36,742 nt of DNA from a virus. This document shows positions 1 through 7,499 of this stretch, piece by piece. The position numbers and the translations under genes are program-made. The stretch's first letter is position 1, and each line of letters begins with the position of its first letter. The stretch covers positions 1 through 36,742 of IMG/VR virus record IMGVR_UViG_3300049043_000085, one strand, 5' to 3'. The notes below the pieces were generated by a model, which worked only from the letters and a program-made list of their open reading frames with translations, had not been told where the DNA came from and did not search any database.

Positions 1-27
1 CGATTGTAACCCTGGGAGGAAACCAAA

Positions 28-165
28 ATGAGCGGAATGGGTAAACCAATGGATGCACCGGAGGATCCGATCACACGCGAGCAGTGGTACGCCTGGTTCG
101 TCATGGCCTGCGCCGTGGCGGCCGCGGCGTTGGCCGCTGCCGGGGCGTGGGACGCGATGCGTTAG
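28..165 (+). CDS. Small single-pass membrane protein
   Basis: A 45-residue ORF starts at an ATG 7 bases after a strong ribosome binding site (GGGAGGA, 14-20) and stops at TAG 163-165. It has a polar N-terminus with an acidic stretch (PEDPITREQW) followed by one hydrophobic segment of about 20 residues rich in Ala, Val and Leu, so one membrane helix is likely. The next gene starts 12 bases downstream on the same strand. No family is recognised; its size and position fit the small accessory proteins of phage early operons. Confidence 0.55.
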   Translation: MSGMGKPMDAPEDPITREQWYAWFVMACAVAAAALAAAGAWDAMR

Positions 166-177
166 GGGACAGCCACG

Positions 178-1077
178 ATGGCGACCGTGTACCGCATTTA
201 CAAATGGACCGAGACGTTTGAGCGTGCCGAATCGCGCAAGCTCAAGACGCTGACATGGATCGCCATGCCGGTCTCATTTGCGGGTCGCGGGTACAACCAG
301 ATGGCCGACGAGTTCGGGGACGAGTTTCCCGCCATGTACGGCGCATGGTGCGCCCTGTGCGCCGTTCGCTGCGGGTTGCCACGTCAGGGGAACGCTGGGG
401 GATCATCGGGGGAATCCCCTGACCACCCGGCACATCGCCCGCGTGACCGCCATGCCGGTCGATGTCTTCGAGCGATTGATCCAGTGGGCCAGTCGCCCCG
501 ACGTCGGTTGGCTCGAGACCATCAGCCGCGAGCAGCACCTCGCCCAGATCGCACAGACGCAACAGACGCAACAGACGCAACAGACGCAACAAAAAACATC
601 TTCCCCCGACGCGTCGGGGGAATCCCCGACGATCCCCCGAGCACACGACCGGACCGGACACGACCGGACAGAACCGAACAAGACAAATCTCGTCGTACGG
701 ACGGTTGGGCGTCGGCGGGAAGTGAATTCTTCGAGTCGGTTCGGGAGATCGCCAACGGCATGAACACGCTGAGCCATCGCGGCAAGCTGCGAGGACTCGA
801 TCGCGACACCATCTGGCGGATGGCATGGGTCGCGTGTGAATTCGACCGCCCAGGGTTGTTGGACGCCCTGGCGCGAATCCGCGAGGGAAGCGTCCAAAAG
901 CCCAAGGGCTACCTCGGCCGAGCCATGATCCGCATGTGCGAGGCCCAGGGGCACAGCTGGGACCAGATCAAACATTTGGTGCCCGATCCGCCACCGGAAC
1001 CGCAGGCACCAAATCCACACCATCACGGAGGAACACGCAATGGCGAAGCGACAACGCAGACCATCCCCGCCGCTTAA
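178..1077 (+). CDS. Phage replication-type protein, frame broken
   Basis: Frame 1 is open throughout and would give 299 residues, but only its two ends look coding. The start (YRIYKWTETFE, then ALCAV) is plausible, then from about 364 to about 590 frame 1 becomes Arg/Pro-rich while frame 2 reads well (RGTLGDHRGNPLTTRHIARV, then VFERLIQWASRPDVGWLE). Frame 1 resumes by about 700 (EFFESVREIANGMN). The rejoined protein resembles phage replication or replisome-organiser proteins: a conserved N-terminal domain, a low-complexity Gln/Thr linker and a helical C-terminal domain. That role is inference from layout. The linker holds a 9-bp tandem repeat. The next gene starts inside its last 38 bases. Confidence 0.6.
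   Translation: MATVYRIYKWTETFERAESRKLKTLTWIAMPVSFAGRGYNQMADEFGDEFPAMYGAWCALCAVRCGLPRQGNAGGSSGESPDHPAHRPRDRHAGRCLRAIDPVGQSPRRRLARDHQPRAAPRPDRTDATDATDATDATKNIFPRRVGGIPDDPPSTRPDRTRPDRTEQDKSRRTDGWASAGSEFFESVREIANGMNTLSHRGKLRGLDRDTIWRMAWVACEFDRPGLLDALARIREGSVQKPKGYLGRAMIRMCEAQGHSWDQIKHLVPDPPPEPQAPNPHHHGGTRNGEATTQTIPAA
554..589 (+). repeat. 9-bp tandem repeat, four copies
   Basis: CAGACGCAA is repeated four times without interruption. In frame 2, the likely coding frame here, it encodes a Gln/Gln/Thr run. Because the unit is a multiple of three, copy-number change would not shift the frame. Confidence 0.9.
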
Positions 1078-1420
1078 ACCGGATCGGGCCGGCAATCGGG
1101 AGCGACCACCGGCCAGAAAGAAGCTGGCAATCGTTGCCGAGCTGCAGCAGCGGACCAACGAGATCATGGCTCGGGCTCGCGAGACGGCCAGCAAGTACGC
1201 GGCACCGGACCGCGAGACTTGGTTCACGCGATTCGCGGCCAAACACCCCGACCTTGCCGCCGATCTGACGCAGGTCGTGGTTGATTGGCTGCAGGACGGC
1301 GAGATGCGGCAATCGTATCCCACCCTGTCGCATCTGCATCGATTCGTCGATCACGAAGTTACACGCGTTGAGCGCCAAGCGTTTGCCAAATGGCTTGCGA
1401 AAATTGAGGCGAGCCTATGA
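1040..1420 (+). CDS. Small basic protein of the early operon, unknown
   Basis: 126 residues, starting after a GGAGG site (about 1027-1031) inside the end of the preceding gene. The N-terminus is very basic and Pro-rich (MAKRQRRPSPPLKPDR). The rest is predicted helical, with a run around WFTRFAAKHPDLAADLTQVV and a C-terminal amphipathic helix. The stop overlaps the next start as ATGA, so translation is probably coupled to the phosphoesterase gene. A DNA-binding role is possible from the charge, but no family is recognised. Confidence 0.65.
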   Translation: MAKRQRRPSPPLKPDRAGNRERPPARKKLAIVAELQQRTNEIMARARETASKYAAPDRETWFTRFAAKHPDLAADLTQVVVDWLQDGEMRQSYPTLSHLHRFVDHEVTRVERQAFAKWLAKIEASL

Positions 1421-2418
1421 GCATCTCACGCAACTCGATCAAGGACCAGGCCCGCGAGTTTGCACGGCTCGAAAAGACGGCACACAAGCGGATTGAGACT
1501 CTCGAGGCCGAGATTAAACGGCTGCGTGCGGCCAATGAGAAACTACAGGCATCGCTCGAGGCAGCAAGGGCATCGCGGATCCGGTTGCAGCTGGATGGCA
1601 AGGCCCGCAAACGCAAGGGATCCAATATCAGCGTCCGCGTGATCATTCCCGACACTCACGGATGCTACATCGACCAGGCCGCGGCCCAAGCGATGCTAGC
1701 TGACATCCGGCGATTGAAACCGGACAGCGTCATCCTGCTAGGCGATCACCTTGATTGCGGCGGGTTCTTGTGCGAGCATCACACGTGGGGCTACGTCGCC
1801 GAAGGGGCGTACCGGTTCGAGGACGATGTGCGAGCGACCAACCAGTTCCTCGACGCATTGCAGCAAGCCGCGCCGGCCGCACGGATTGAGTACCTCGAGG
1901 GGAACCACGAACGTCGCATCGAAAAATGGATTGTGACCGACACGCTGCGAGGCGGCCAGGCGGACTCGGCATTCATCGCGTCGATGTTCTCATGCGAGAT
2001 CGTGTTGCATCTTGAAAAGCGAGGCATCGCGTTTTACAAGCAAGGCCGCTTCTACGAGGGGTGCCATGTCCCGGCGACGATCAAGCGGGACAACTGCCAC
2101 TTCACGCACGGGCAGTTCACCGGCCTTCATGCGGCGAGGGCTCACCTGATCAAGTACAACACCAACATTTGGTTCGGTCACACCCATCGGATGGACACAT
2201 CGACCAAGCGGACGGTGGCATCCGGTCCGATCGGTGCGTGGAATCCCGGTTGCATGTGTCAATTGCAACCGTTGTGGATGCACCAAAATTTGACCGACTG
2301 GATGCACGGCTACGGCGTGCAGCTCGTCCAGGCCGGAATGGGACATCTCAATTTACAGATCCCCGTTATCGACGGGGTCAGCTATCTATCACCCTTAATC
2401 GAACGAGGCACAGCATGA
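1417..2418 (+). CDS. Calcineurin-like metallophosphoesterase with N-terminal coiled coil
   Basis: 333 residues. Residues about 10-60 form a charged heptad-like coiled coil. The rest carries the metallophosphoesterase motifs in order: PDTHG (D79, H81), LLGDHLD (D110, D113), EGNHER (N163, H164), FTHG and GHTHR. These are the two-metal ligands of the calcineurin-like family, which hydrolyses phosphomono- or diesters. Phage members act on nucleic acids or nucleotides, but the substrate here cannot be told. ATGA overlaps join it to the genes on both sides, indicating one operon. Confidence 0.85.
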   Translation: MSISRNSIKDQAREFARLEKTAHKRIETLEAEIKRLRAANEKLQASLEAARASRIRLQLDGKARKRKGSNISVRVIIPDTHGCYIDQAAAQAMLADIRRLKPDSVILLGDHLDCGGFLCEHHTWGYVAEGAYRFEDDVRATNQFLDALQQAAPAARIEYLEGNHERRIEKWIVTDTLRGGQADSAFIASMFSCEIVLHLEKRGIAFYKQGRFYEGCHVPATIKRDNCHFTHGQFTGLHAARAHLIKYNTNIWFGHTHRMDTSTKRTVASGPIGAWNPGCMCQLQPLWMHQNLTDWMHGYGVQLVQAGMGHLNLQIPVIDGVSYLSPLIERGTA

Positions 2419-2864
2419 GCGATTACGACAAGTACAAAGACATCCCCGACCGCAGGCCGGAGATTTACACGGTGGGCATGGACGGGATCGATCACCCGGT
2501 TGGTGTTCCGATTGTAAATGTGGACGGGATGCCTGCCACCGCTTACGAGCGGTGGATGCCTAAATCTTCGGAACCTGTAACGAAAACGGATGTGAATGGG
2601 TTACCAGAGATGCCGCTGATCCAATCGGCGACGCACGAGGCGAGGGTCACGTCCATGATGATCATCCCTAGAGGGAAGCCGATTTTCCACGAAGGCGTTA
2701 CCGAGGTTTCGATCACGGACGAAGCAGCGGGCGAGTTTGTGCGGATCAAGCAGTTTCGGACAGACAGGACTGGCGCGATCGAAGTAGATGTCTCCGAGTG
2801 GCCGGTGGTATCGCAAGTGATCGAGTGGATGCTCGAGCAGTGTCGGTTGGGAAATGATGGATGA
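2415..2864 (+). CDS. Hypothetical early protein
   Basis: 149 residues, starting at the ATG that overlaps the phosphoesterase stop (ATGA at 2415-2418). It is acidic, without membrane segments, with a Tyr/Asp-rich N-terminus (MSDYDKYKDIPDRRPEIYTV) and a C-terminal helix (VVSQVIEWMLEQCR). It is the last gene before the attC-like cluster. I do not recognise it. Confidence 0.65.
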   Translation: MSDYDKYKDIPDRRPEIYTVGMDGIDHPVGVPIVNVDGMPATAYERWMPKSSEPVTKTDVNGLPEMPLIQSATHEARVTSMMIIPRGKPIFHEGVTEVSITDEAAGEFVRIKQFRTDRTGAIEVDVSEWPVVSQVIEWMLEQCRLGNDG

Positions 2865-2896
2865 GTCGCCACGGCGTTGATTCCAAAAATCGATCA

Positions 2897-2914
2897 TTTT
2901 CCTAAACAGGAAAA
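2897..2914. other. Short inverted repeat
   Basis: TTTTCCT and AGGAAAA flank a 4-base loop. An AGGAAAAGG copy recurs at 2926-2934. There is no T-run after the stem on the plus strand, so it is not a clear terminator. It sits between the early operon and the first attC-like site. Confidence 0.4.
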
Positions 2915-2932
2915 GGATTGCAGATAGGAAAA

Positions 2933-3021
2933 GGCGAACGCACAAAATCACCGGGTTGCCGCCGGTGAGCGTCAGTGAGGAAACAGCCGGACGGCAACTC
3001 CGGTGCATTTTTTTGTTATGC
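2933..3021. repeat. attC-like recombination site A
   Basis: Imperfect palindrome of 89 bp. Outer boxes are GGCGAAC (degenerate) and GTTATGC (3015-3021). Inner arms are CACCGGGTTGCCG (2949-2961) and CGGCAAC-T-CCGGTG (2992-3005), leaving T2999 unpaired. This matches the R''-L''-L'-R' plan of integron attC sites (RYYYAAC...GTTRRRY with extrahelical bases). Confidence 0.65.
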
Positions 3022-3045
3022 GGAGGATTAAGAAAGGTTTGAATT

Positions 3046-3363
3046 ATGAGTGACTTTAAGGAACTGCAAAAAGACGTTGAAGGGGCTTCGTGTTCATCGC
3101 GTTGTTCTACGGATCAGTATATTCCGAGAACAGATGACGCATTGCCGATCAGCGACGAATGGTTTCGCGACAATTGGCCGGAAGAGCATAGCGAAGACAA
3201 TTACGCGGTTGAATGTCCGCTTGGATGGTTTGAGGTTTCGCTTCACGGCGAAGACTGCTTGTCGTTTCACCTCTCAGGTTACGCTTGGGATGGTGAGCGA
3301 CTGAAGACACGCGGCGATGTCCGTCGTTTGCTGTGGTATTTGGAGGCGGAGTTGATTCCGTAG
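3046..3363 (+). CDS. Cassette-borne hypothetical protein 1
   Basis: 105 residues, acidic, with Trp- and Glu-rich stretches (DEWFRDNWPEEHSEDNYAV) and no membrane segment. The ATG lies 24 bases after the GTTATGC box of site A, with GGAGG at 3022-3026 and a nearer AAGAAAGG. The TAG stop lies inside the first box of site B. Start just after one attC-like site and stop within the next is the canonical layout of an integron gene cassette. Function unknown. Confidence 0.7.
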   Translation: MSDFKELQKDVEGASCSSRCSTDQYIPRTDDALPISDEWFRDNWPEEHSEDNYAVECPLGWFEVSLHGEDCLSFHLSGYAWDGERLKTRGDVRRLLWYLEAELIP

Positions 3364-3448
3364 AACGCCAGCGGTAACCGAGTCGCCGCCAAGAGACTCG
3401 GATTGAGAACTAGGTGACCGGCGACTTCGGTTCACCGCTTTGTTATGC
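3360..3448. repeat. attC-like recombination site B
   Basis: 89 bp. Outer boxes are GTAGAAC (3360-3366) and GTTATGC (3442-3448). Arms AGCGGT-AACCGA-GTCGCCG (3370-3388) pair with CGGCGAC-T-TCGGTT-C-ACCGCT (3419-3439), leaving T3426 and C3433 unpaired. Two bulges on one arm are the hallmark of attC folding. Confidence 0.75.
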
Positions 3449-3789
3449 GGAGTGTGATGATGTCCATTGAGTTGATGCCAGCGATTGAGCCGTTTACCCA
3501 TGTGCCTTGTTTGTGCTGCGAGCCGATGCAGTCTCAAATATGTCCAAATCGGCGTATTGCAGTCGGTTTTGGCATGGCGGCTCTGACAAAAGATGGAGAG
3601 ATCGTGTGGATGGAAGAAAGACACGACTGGGATCAATGCCTAACGGTGGCACAGGCAGAGGAGTTGGCCGCTGCCGACCCAGAACACGATTGGCGAATCG
3701 TATTGCACGGCCCTTTGCGAGGATCGACCTATCAGCGGCATGGCGAAAAGAAATGGATGTTGATTGAAAAAAATGAAGGGTTCGCATAA
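3445..3789 (+). CDS. Cassette-borne hypothetical protein 2
   Basis: 114 residues from the first ATG, which lies inside the GTTATGC box. ATGs at 3457 and 3460 are equally plausible starts. Features are a cluster of Cys near the N-terminus (PCLCCEPMQSQICP) and a C-terminal run (DPEHDWRIVLHGPLRGSTYQ) of a kind I associate with small planctomycete proteins. The TAA stop lies inside the GCATAAC box of site C. Function unknown. The cassette it occupies, box to box, is 427 bp, the same as the preceding one. Confidence 0.7.
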   Translation: MRSVMMSIELMPAIEPFTHVPCLCCEPMQSQICPNRRIAVGFGMAALTKDGEIVWMEERHDWDQCLTVAQAEELAAADPEHDWRIVLHGPLRGSTYQRHGEKKWMLIEKNEGFA

Positions 3790-3875
3790 CGACAGCAATA
3801 ACCGGGTTGCCGGTAGAAAGAACTGAATCATGGATAAAGCGTCGGCGGCAACTCCGGTTGATTGCATTGTTATGC
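3784..3875. repeat. attC-like recombination site C
   Basis: Best preserved of the set, 92 bp. Boxes are GCATAAC (3784-3790) and GTTATGC (3869-3875), exact complements. Arms GCAAT-AACCGG-GTTGCCG (3795-3812) pair with CGGCAAC-T-CCGGTT-G-ATTGC (3846-3865), leaving T3853 and G3860 unpaired. T and G are the extrahelical bases known for the recombinogenic strand of classical attC sites. Confidence 0.8.
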
Positions 3876-4158
3876 GGCATGTCCGTAGCCGTCAGTCAGG
3901 ATCACGATTGCCGAAAGGCACGATCTGCTGCACTCGCCCGGGACGCTGGGGAAACCCATATCCAGATGCTGCCACGTTTCGGAGCGTCTTGGAACGTGCG
4001 TTGCGCGGCGAGGTCAACGCAAATGACAGCGAGGATGCATGCCACATGGTCTGGATTGCAGAGCATCTTGACGAACTTCGTGGCAATAATCTTGCGTGTT
4101 GGTGCAAAAGGGCAAGCCGTGCCACGCTGACGTCTTGCTTGAGTTCGCGAATCAATAG
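3872..4158 (+). CDS. DUF4326-like cassette protein, one base missing
   Basis: Residues around TRPGRWGNPY, then EHLDELRGNNLACWCK, match the DUF4326 family (short domain with GxWGNP and CWC...CHxDVL motifs, unknown function). After CWCK the frame runs on as an unrelated tail to 4231. One added base near 4108 restores GKPCHADVLLEFANQ and a TAG at 4156-4158, just before the next attC-like box. The repaired protein is 95 residues. The first in-frame ATG (3872) lies in the GTTATGC box. The single missing base may be a sequencing error. Confidence 0.65.
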
Positions 4159-4161
4159 TCC

Positions 4162-4200
4162 GCATAACGATCAATTCACCGCGCCTGAGCCGTTCGTAAT
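4162..4200. repeat. Half attC-like site D
   Basis: GCATAAC (4162-4168) followed by an L''-like stretch (CAATTCACCG) matches the left half of site C, directly after the repaired stop of the third cassette gene. No GTTATGC right half follows, so the cluster ends in a truncated site. Confidence 0.4.
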
Positions 4201-4238
4201 GCAGAATCCACCGCAGCTGAGCCGTGCATAATGTCGGG
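4175..4238 (+). repeat. Imperfect 32-bp direct repeat, two copies
   Basis: TTCACCGCGCCTGAGCCG... (4175-4206) and TCCACCGCAGCTGAGCCG... (4207-4238) share CACCG, CTGAGCCGT and TAATG in register. The second copy contains the start of the next gene. It lies exactly where the cassette cluster ends. Confidence 0.55.
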
Positions 4239-4539
4239 ACCAACCATGTCGGATCATCTCAAAAAATTGGCGGCCGCCAGACGCACGTTGCGAGTGATCG
4301 CAAGCTGGGCGGCCGGCGACCACCGCAGCGGATTGCGTCGCGAGGAAGCGATCACCGCTATCTATCAACAGGCCATGATGGCCTTGAAGGAGACCAGCGA
4401 CTATGGCCACAGCATGGATGCTGGCACTGCTAATGAGCAGCGGACCACCGGATTGACCCATGCGCCGAGGTGCAGGTCGATTTGCTCGAGGTCAATACGC
4501 TGTACAACAGCCGGTGCGAGCCGGTGTTCACGCAGGTGA
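4231..4539 (+). CDS. Small hypothetical protein; C-terminus doubtful
   Basis: 102 residues as read; an ATG at 4246 is an alternative start. Residues from MSDHLKKLAAARRTLRVIAS to about DYGHSMDAGT look coding (helical, with Ala/Arg pattern). After about 4430 the sequence becomes Arg/Ser/Cys-rich and overlaps the next gene by 70 bases, so the true end may be nearer 4456 in another frame. No family recognised. Confidence 0.45.
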   Translation: MSGPTMSDHLKKLAAARRTLRVIASWAAGDHRSGLRREEAITAIYQQAMMALKETSDYGHSMDAGTANEQRTTGLTHAPRCRSICSRSIRCTTAGASRCSRR

Positions 4540-4832
4540 TCGCCTGGCGGTATTTTCCCGAGGATCGCATGCGGCCGCACAATGTCGGATGGCGCATGCT
4601 GCGGACCGACATGCCAAGTGAGTGGCCGATCCGAGTGGGGTCGCGATGGTGCGTCACGGTGGGCGATGGGTCTCGCCGCGTAACCGTCTACGGCAAGCAC
4701 TATCGCACAACGCACACGCAGACCGATCCAGAGCGAGACGACACGCGAGCGTGGTGGGGGAGCCATGCACGCGAAAACGTGTTTGAGCCGCTGGCGCAAC
4801 CGCTGCCACCGATGAGCGTCGACGAGGAATGA
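4470..4832 (+). CDS. Hypothetical protein
   Basis: 120 residues from a GTG start. It has a Trp/Arg-rich core (VIAWRYFPEDRMRPHNVGWR, then RVGSRWCVTV) suggestive of a small beta-rich domain. It is the last plus-strand gene before the convergent junction with the structural operon. No better start is available because TGA 4434-4436 lies in frame upstream. Confidence 0.55.
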   Translation: MQVDLLEVNTLYNSRCEPVFTQVIAWRYFPEDRMRPHNVGWRMLRTDMPSEWPIRVGSRWCVTVGDGSRRVTVYGKHYRTTHTQTDPERDDTRAWWGSHARENVFEPLAQPLPPMSVDEE

Positions 4833-4843
4833 TTTGCGGTACG

Positions 4844-4900
4844 GTAGCTATCGCTGCCAAGCGATGGCGGAATAAACCATCACCTGGCGGTGATAGCTAC
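4844..4900. repeat. REP-like palindrome doublet (family 1)
   Basis: Two hairpin units in opposite orientation: GTAGCTATCGCTGCCAAGCG... and ...CCTGGCGGTGATAGCTAC, around CGGAATAAA. They are imperfect inverted copies of each other and each is internally palindromic. It sits between convergent transcription units and may act as a two-way terminator. The rest of 4833-5020 holds only a 40-codon plus-strand ORF (ATG 4904, stop 5026) that I cannot support. Confidence 0.7.
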
Positions 4901-5020
4901 GGCATGGATCAATGCGAAACGTGGGTATGCGAGTCTTATTACGACTCGCAGCGCGTGGAGATTGCAAGAGATTCTATCGCCGTGGTCCGCGCGGTGGTCC
5001 CACTGCCTACGCGGCTGCGG

Positions 5021-7193
5021 CTATGATTTCGATCGCTTCACCGCTCGCATTTCCGACATGCTCACGCGTCGCGTTTTGGCGGGCGTCGCTGCCGACACGC
5101 TCGCCGGATCCGAGTCGACCGACATCGCGGCCACCAGCTCCGGCGATCGCTCGTCGCGCCGCATCGCCACATGCCGACGGATCGTTTTCCGCTCGGACTC
5201 GCCCGGGATCTTGACCCCCTGCAGCGACGCACCCACCGCGGCCAGGATCAACGCGTCCAACAGGTGATTGTCCCTGTTCGGTCGCACCGCCCACTCGTAC
5301 AGCTCGCGGCCATGCCCTGCCGTCTTGGTCGGGTACTCCGATGCCAAATGGTCCGCGATCATCCGGTGCCGCAATGCTGCCGCTTTGTACAGCCACCACG
5401 CACCCGGTGCGTCGAGCCCCTCAATCTGCCAGCACTCGTTTAATTTGGTCTTCCATGTGTTGGTGTCGACGAGCACATACCGCGGGCACGCGTCCCTCGA
5501 GTCGGCGGCATCCGCCAGCCGTAGCCCATCCGTTCGCCACGCCTAGGGCGTTCCATGACCCAAGGCCGCTGCCGAGCCGTCACGCCGCGACCGTGCGACG
5601 GGATGACGTTGGGATGTGCCTGCGAAAACTGGTAGACGGTTTCGGCCTGGTAGCCCGAGTCAACCACCATCTGCGAGACCCGCAGCTGGCCGCCATCGTC
5701 GCGCGTGTATTCCACGGCCAGCCGTTCCGATCGCAATCGGTTCAATCCTTCCAATAGCGCTGCCGTTGGCGATCGCATTCCGGTTACGCGAATCATCGTC
5801 CGCTCGACGTCCGAGAGGGTCAGGTAATCGATCCCCTGATCCGGCCAAACGCCGTAGTCGAGCACCATCCCACGAAAATCGGACCCGATCCCACACACGA
5901 CCCACCACAGCGATGAGCCTTGCACGTCGACCCCCAGCGTCACATGGTCGACCCAGTCTGGGCACTCGCCCCGTTTGTGCGTCGGGATCGTCCGCAGGCA
6001 GTACTGGTCCGACGTCAGGCACGTGATCCCCTCGGTGGGCGAGACGAGCGGACGCGGACTGTTTTGGTACTCGGCATCGAACGTATCGGGATGATCGTAA
6101 CGCAGGTCCATCGCATGCTGCAGGGCCGACAGCTCATGCGTTGCTTTTGCGCCGGCCAACCCACCATCGAACCCGCGTCCATGGCGGCGGCGATGTTTGC
6201 GGTAGTAGCTGGTGGCCTTGGGATGGTCGTCCACTCCCTCGGCGATCTCGTCGGACCGGATCTCAAAATACTGTTTCCAATGCTCGGTGTCGGTCGGCCA
6301 TTCGTAGACCAGCTTGCATCGCTCGCCATGCCACTTGGGCATCAGCAATCGGTTGAGCATCCGGTCCGCCATGTCCCCCTCGCGAATGACCGTAACGGCC
6401 CCGAATCCCGAGATCCGTTTTCCGGGTCCGGCCAGGCCGAGGACCGCACCACCGACGACCTTCTCACGTTTCGCGCATTCCGGATCGGACAATGCCGACG
6501 TGTCGGTTTGCGGATCGTTCACCAAAACAAAATCAGGCCGGAACGTCTTGCCGTCTGCGCCGTCTTCATCATGCCTCTAATGCGGCCCAAAATTCCAGCG
6601 ACGCGGATCACAGCACCGGAGGATTTGCTACCAGCGATGGTCGGAAAAACAAGTTCCTTGCGCTTCCATCCGACCAGGGTTCGCGCTCCCTGCGAGGTCT
6701 GGGCGTTGCCGCGCTGGGTGATCCCCTCGAGGCATCGGATCGGGTAAGCGATCTCGGGAAAATCTTCGAGCAGCAGGTCGTTGGTCTCCCACTCGATCTT
6801 GATCGTATCGAGCGATTCCTCCGCGGCTCCCTCGTCGGCTTCGACCAGAACACCGAATCGTCGATGCGCATACGCCAGCACCCACAGCAGGGCCCGCAGT
6901 AAGATGGTCGTCTTGCCACTTCCACGCGGCATCGCGATCGCTTTGAGACCGCCATCGATGGCTCGCTGCTCGATGTCCTTCAAGATCCGCAGGTGGTCGT
7001 CCGAAAACGGCAGCGGGAAGGATTCGGGAAAGTAGGTCGTTAGAAATTTCTTCAGATCCCGCTCGCACGTCGCGCGACGTTTGGCGTTTTTGACTTTGGG
7101 GATCGGGCCGATGTCGCGAGCTTCGGCCGATTGTTCCGACGCCTTGGCCGCCTGGCGTCGTCGATGTTTCTGGTAGGTGTTGTCGTCGGTCAT
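5021..7193 (-). CDS. Terminase large subunit, GpA type, two frame breaks
   Basis: The ATPase end starts at 7193 with a Walker A motif PRGSGKTT (residues 89-96). One base is missing near 6558: the frame should run from RIRGMMKT into DGKTFRPDFVLVNDPQTDTS. The nuclease part follows (TLGVDVQGSSLWW, MVVDSGYQ). A second base is missing near 5490, after which the C-terminus reads RYVLVDTNTWKT and then DNHLLDALILA, the last acidic nuclease motif. The repaired length is 724 residues, close to the GpA family's usual 640-720. The protein cuts and packages phage DNA into proheads. It is the last gene of the minus-strand operon, far from the portal, and no small subunit is recognised beside it. Confidence 0.85.
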
Positions 7194-7202
7194 AAATCTT
7201 TG

Positions 7203-7499
7203 CTAGCCGAGCGGCGCAAGCCGCCGGGTTGAGGCGTGGCAAACGTGGCGATGTGTCGAGCGGTTCCACCCGGGGCTTGCGCCCTCGGCTACTATTGAGT
7301 CCGTCGCGGTCTCAGCCGCACGATCCCTTCGCGGGGCGCACAGCAGCACGTCCGGTAGTACCAAGTGATCATTGCACGCGTCGATTTCGCACGGTAGCCG
7401 CGCGTCGCACGTCGGGCACCTCGGCGCGTGATCCGGCGATTGCCGCACGTAACGGCCGTGATGTTTCGACGAGTGCGGGCGGATGTGATCGGGGATCAC
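7203..7499 (-). CDS. Small Cys/His protein with repeat-derived tail
   Basis: 98 residues from a GTG whose last bases overlap the preceding stop (GTGA). The N-terminus is His-rich (DHIRPHSSKHHGRYV), then CPTCDARLPCEIDAC suggests a metal-binding site. The last 30 residues (from about VAEGASPG) are translated from the dispersed palindrome at 7204-7291, which also supplies the stop codon. The native end was probably replaced by repeat insertion. Role unknown. Confidence 0.4.
   Translation of the reverse strand: MIPDHIRPHSSKHHGRYVRQSPDHAPRCPTCDARLPCEIDACNDHLVLPDVLLCAPRRDRAAETATDSIVAEGASPGWNRSTHRHVCHASTRRLAPLG
7204..7291. repeat. Large dispersed palindrome (family 2)
   Basis: TAGCCGAGCGGCGCAAGCCG... 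pairs with ...CGGGGCTTGCGCCCTCGGCTA across about 45 bases of spacer. A homologous copy including the spacer (ACGTGGCGA...CGAGCGGTT) is at 14215-14304. It lies between the terminase start and the gene above. Confidence 0.8.

Noticed and set aside
403-1323. Long minus-strand ORF opposite the replication-type gene
   Set aside because: Composition is Arg/Ser/Cys-rich, it has no ribosome binding site, and it overlaps genes with clear signals on the plus strand.
2061-2414. Upstream extension of the 2415 gene
   Set aside because: The in-frame open sequence overlaps the phosphoesterase motifs; ATG 2415 with the ATGA overlap is the better start.
2933-3875. Rho-independent terminators between the cassette genes
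   Set aside because: The palindromes are long, lack a T-run directly after the stem, and share boxes and bulges typical of attC sites.
4904-5026. 40-codon plus-strand ORF after the REP doublet
   Set aside because: No ribosome binding site or family, and it begins within the repeat edge and overlaps the terminase end.
5920-6747. 275-codon plus-strand ORF over the terminase
   Set aside because: It is the antisense shadow of the terminase; no start signal and no recognisable motif.
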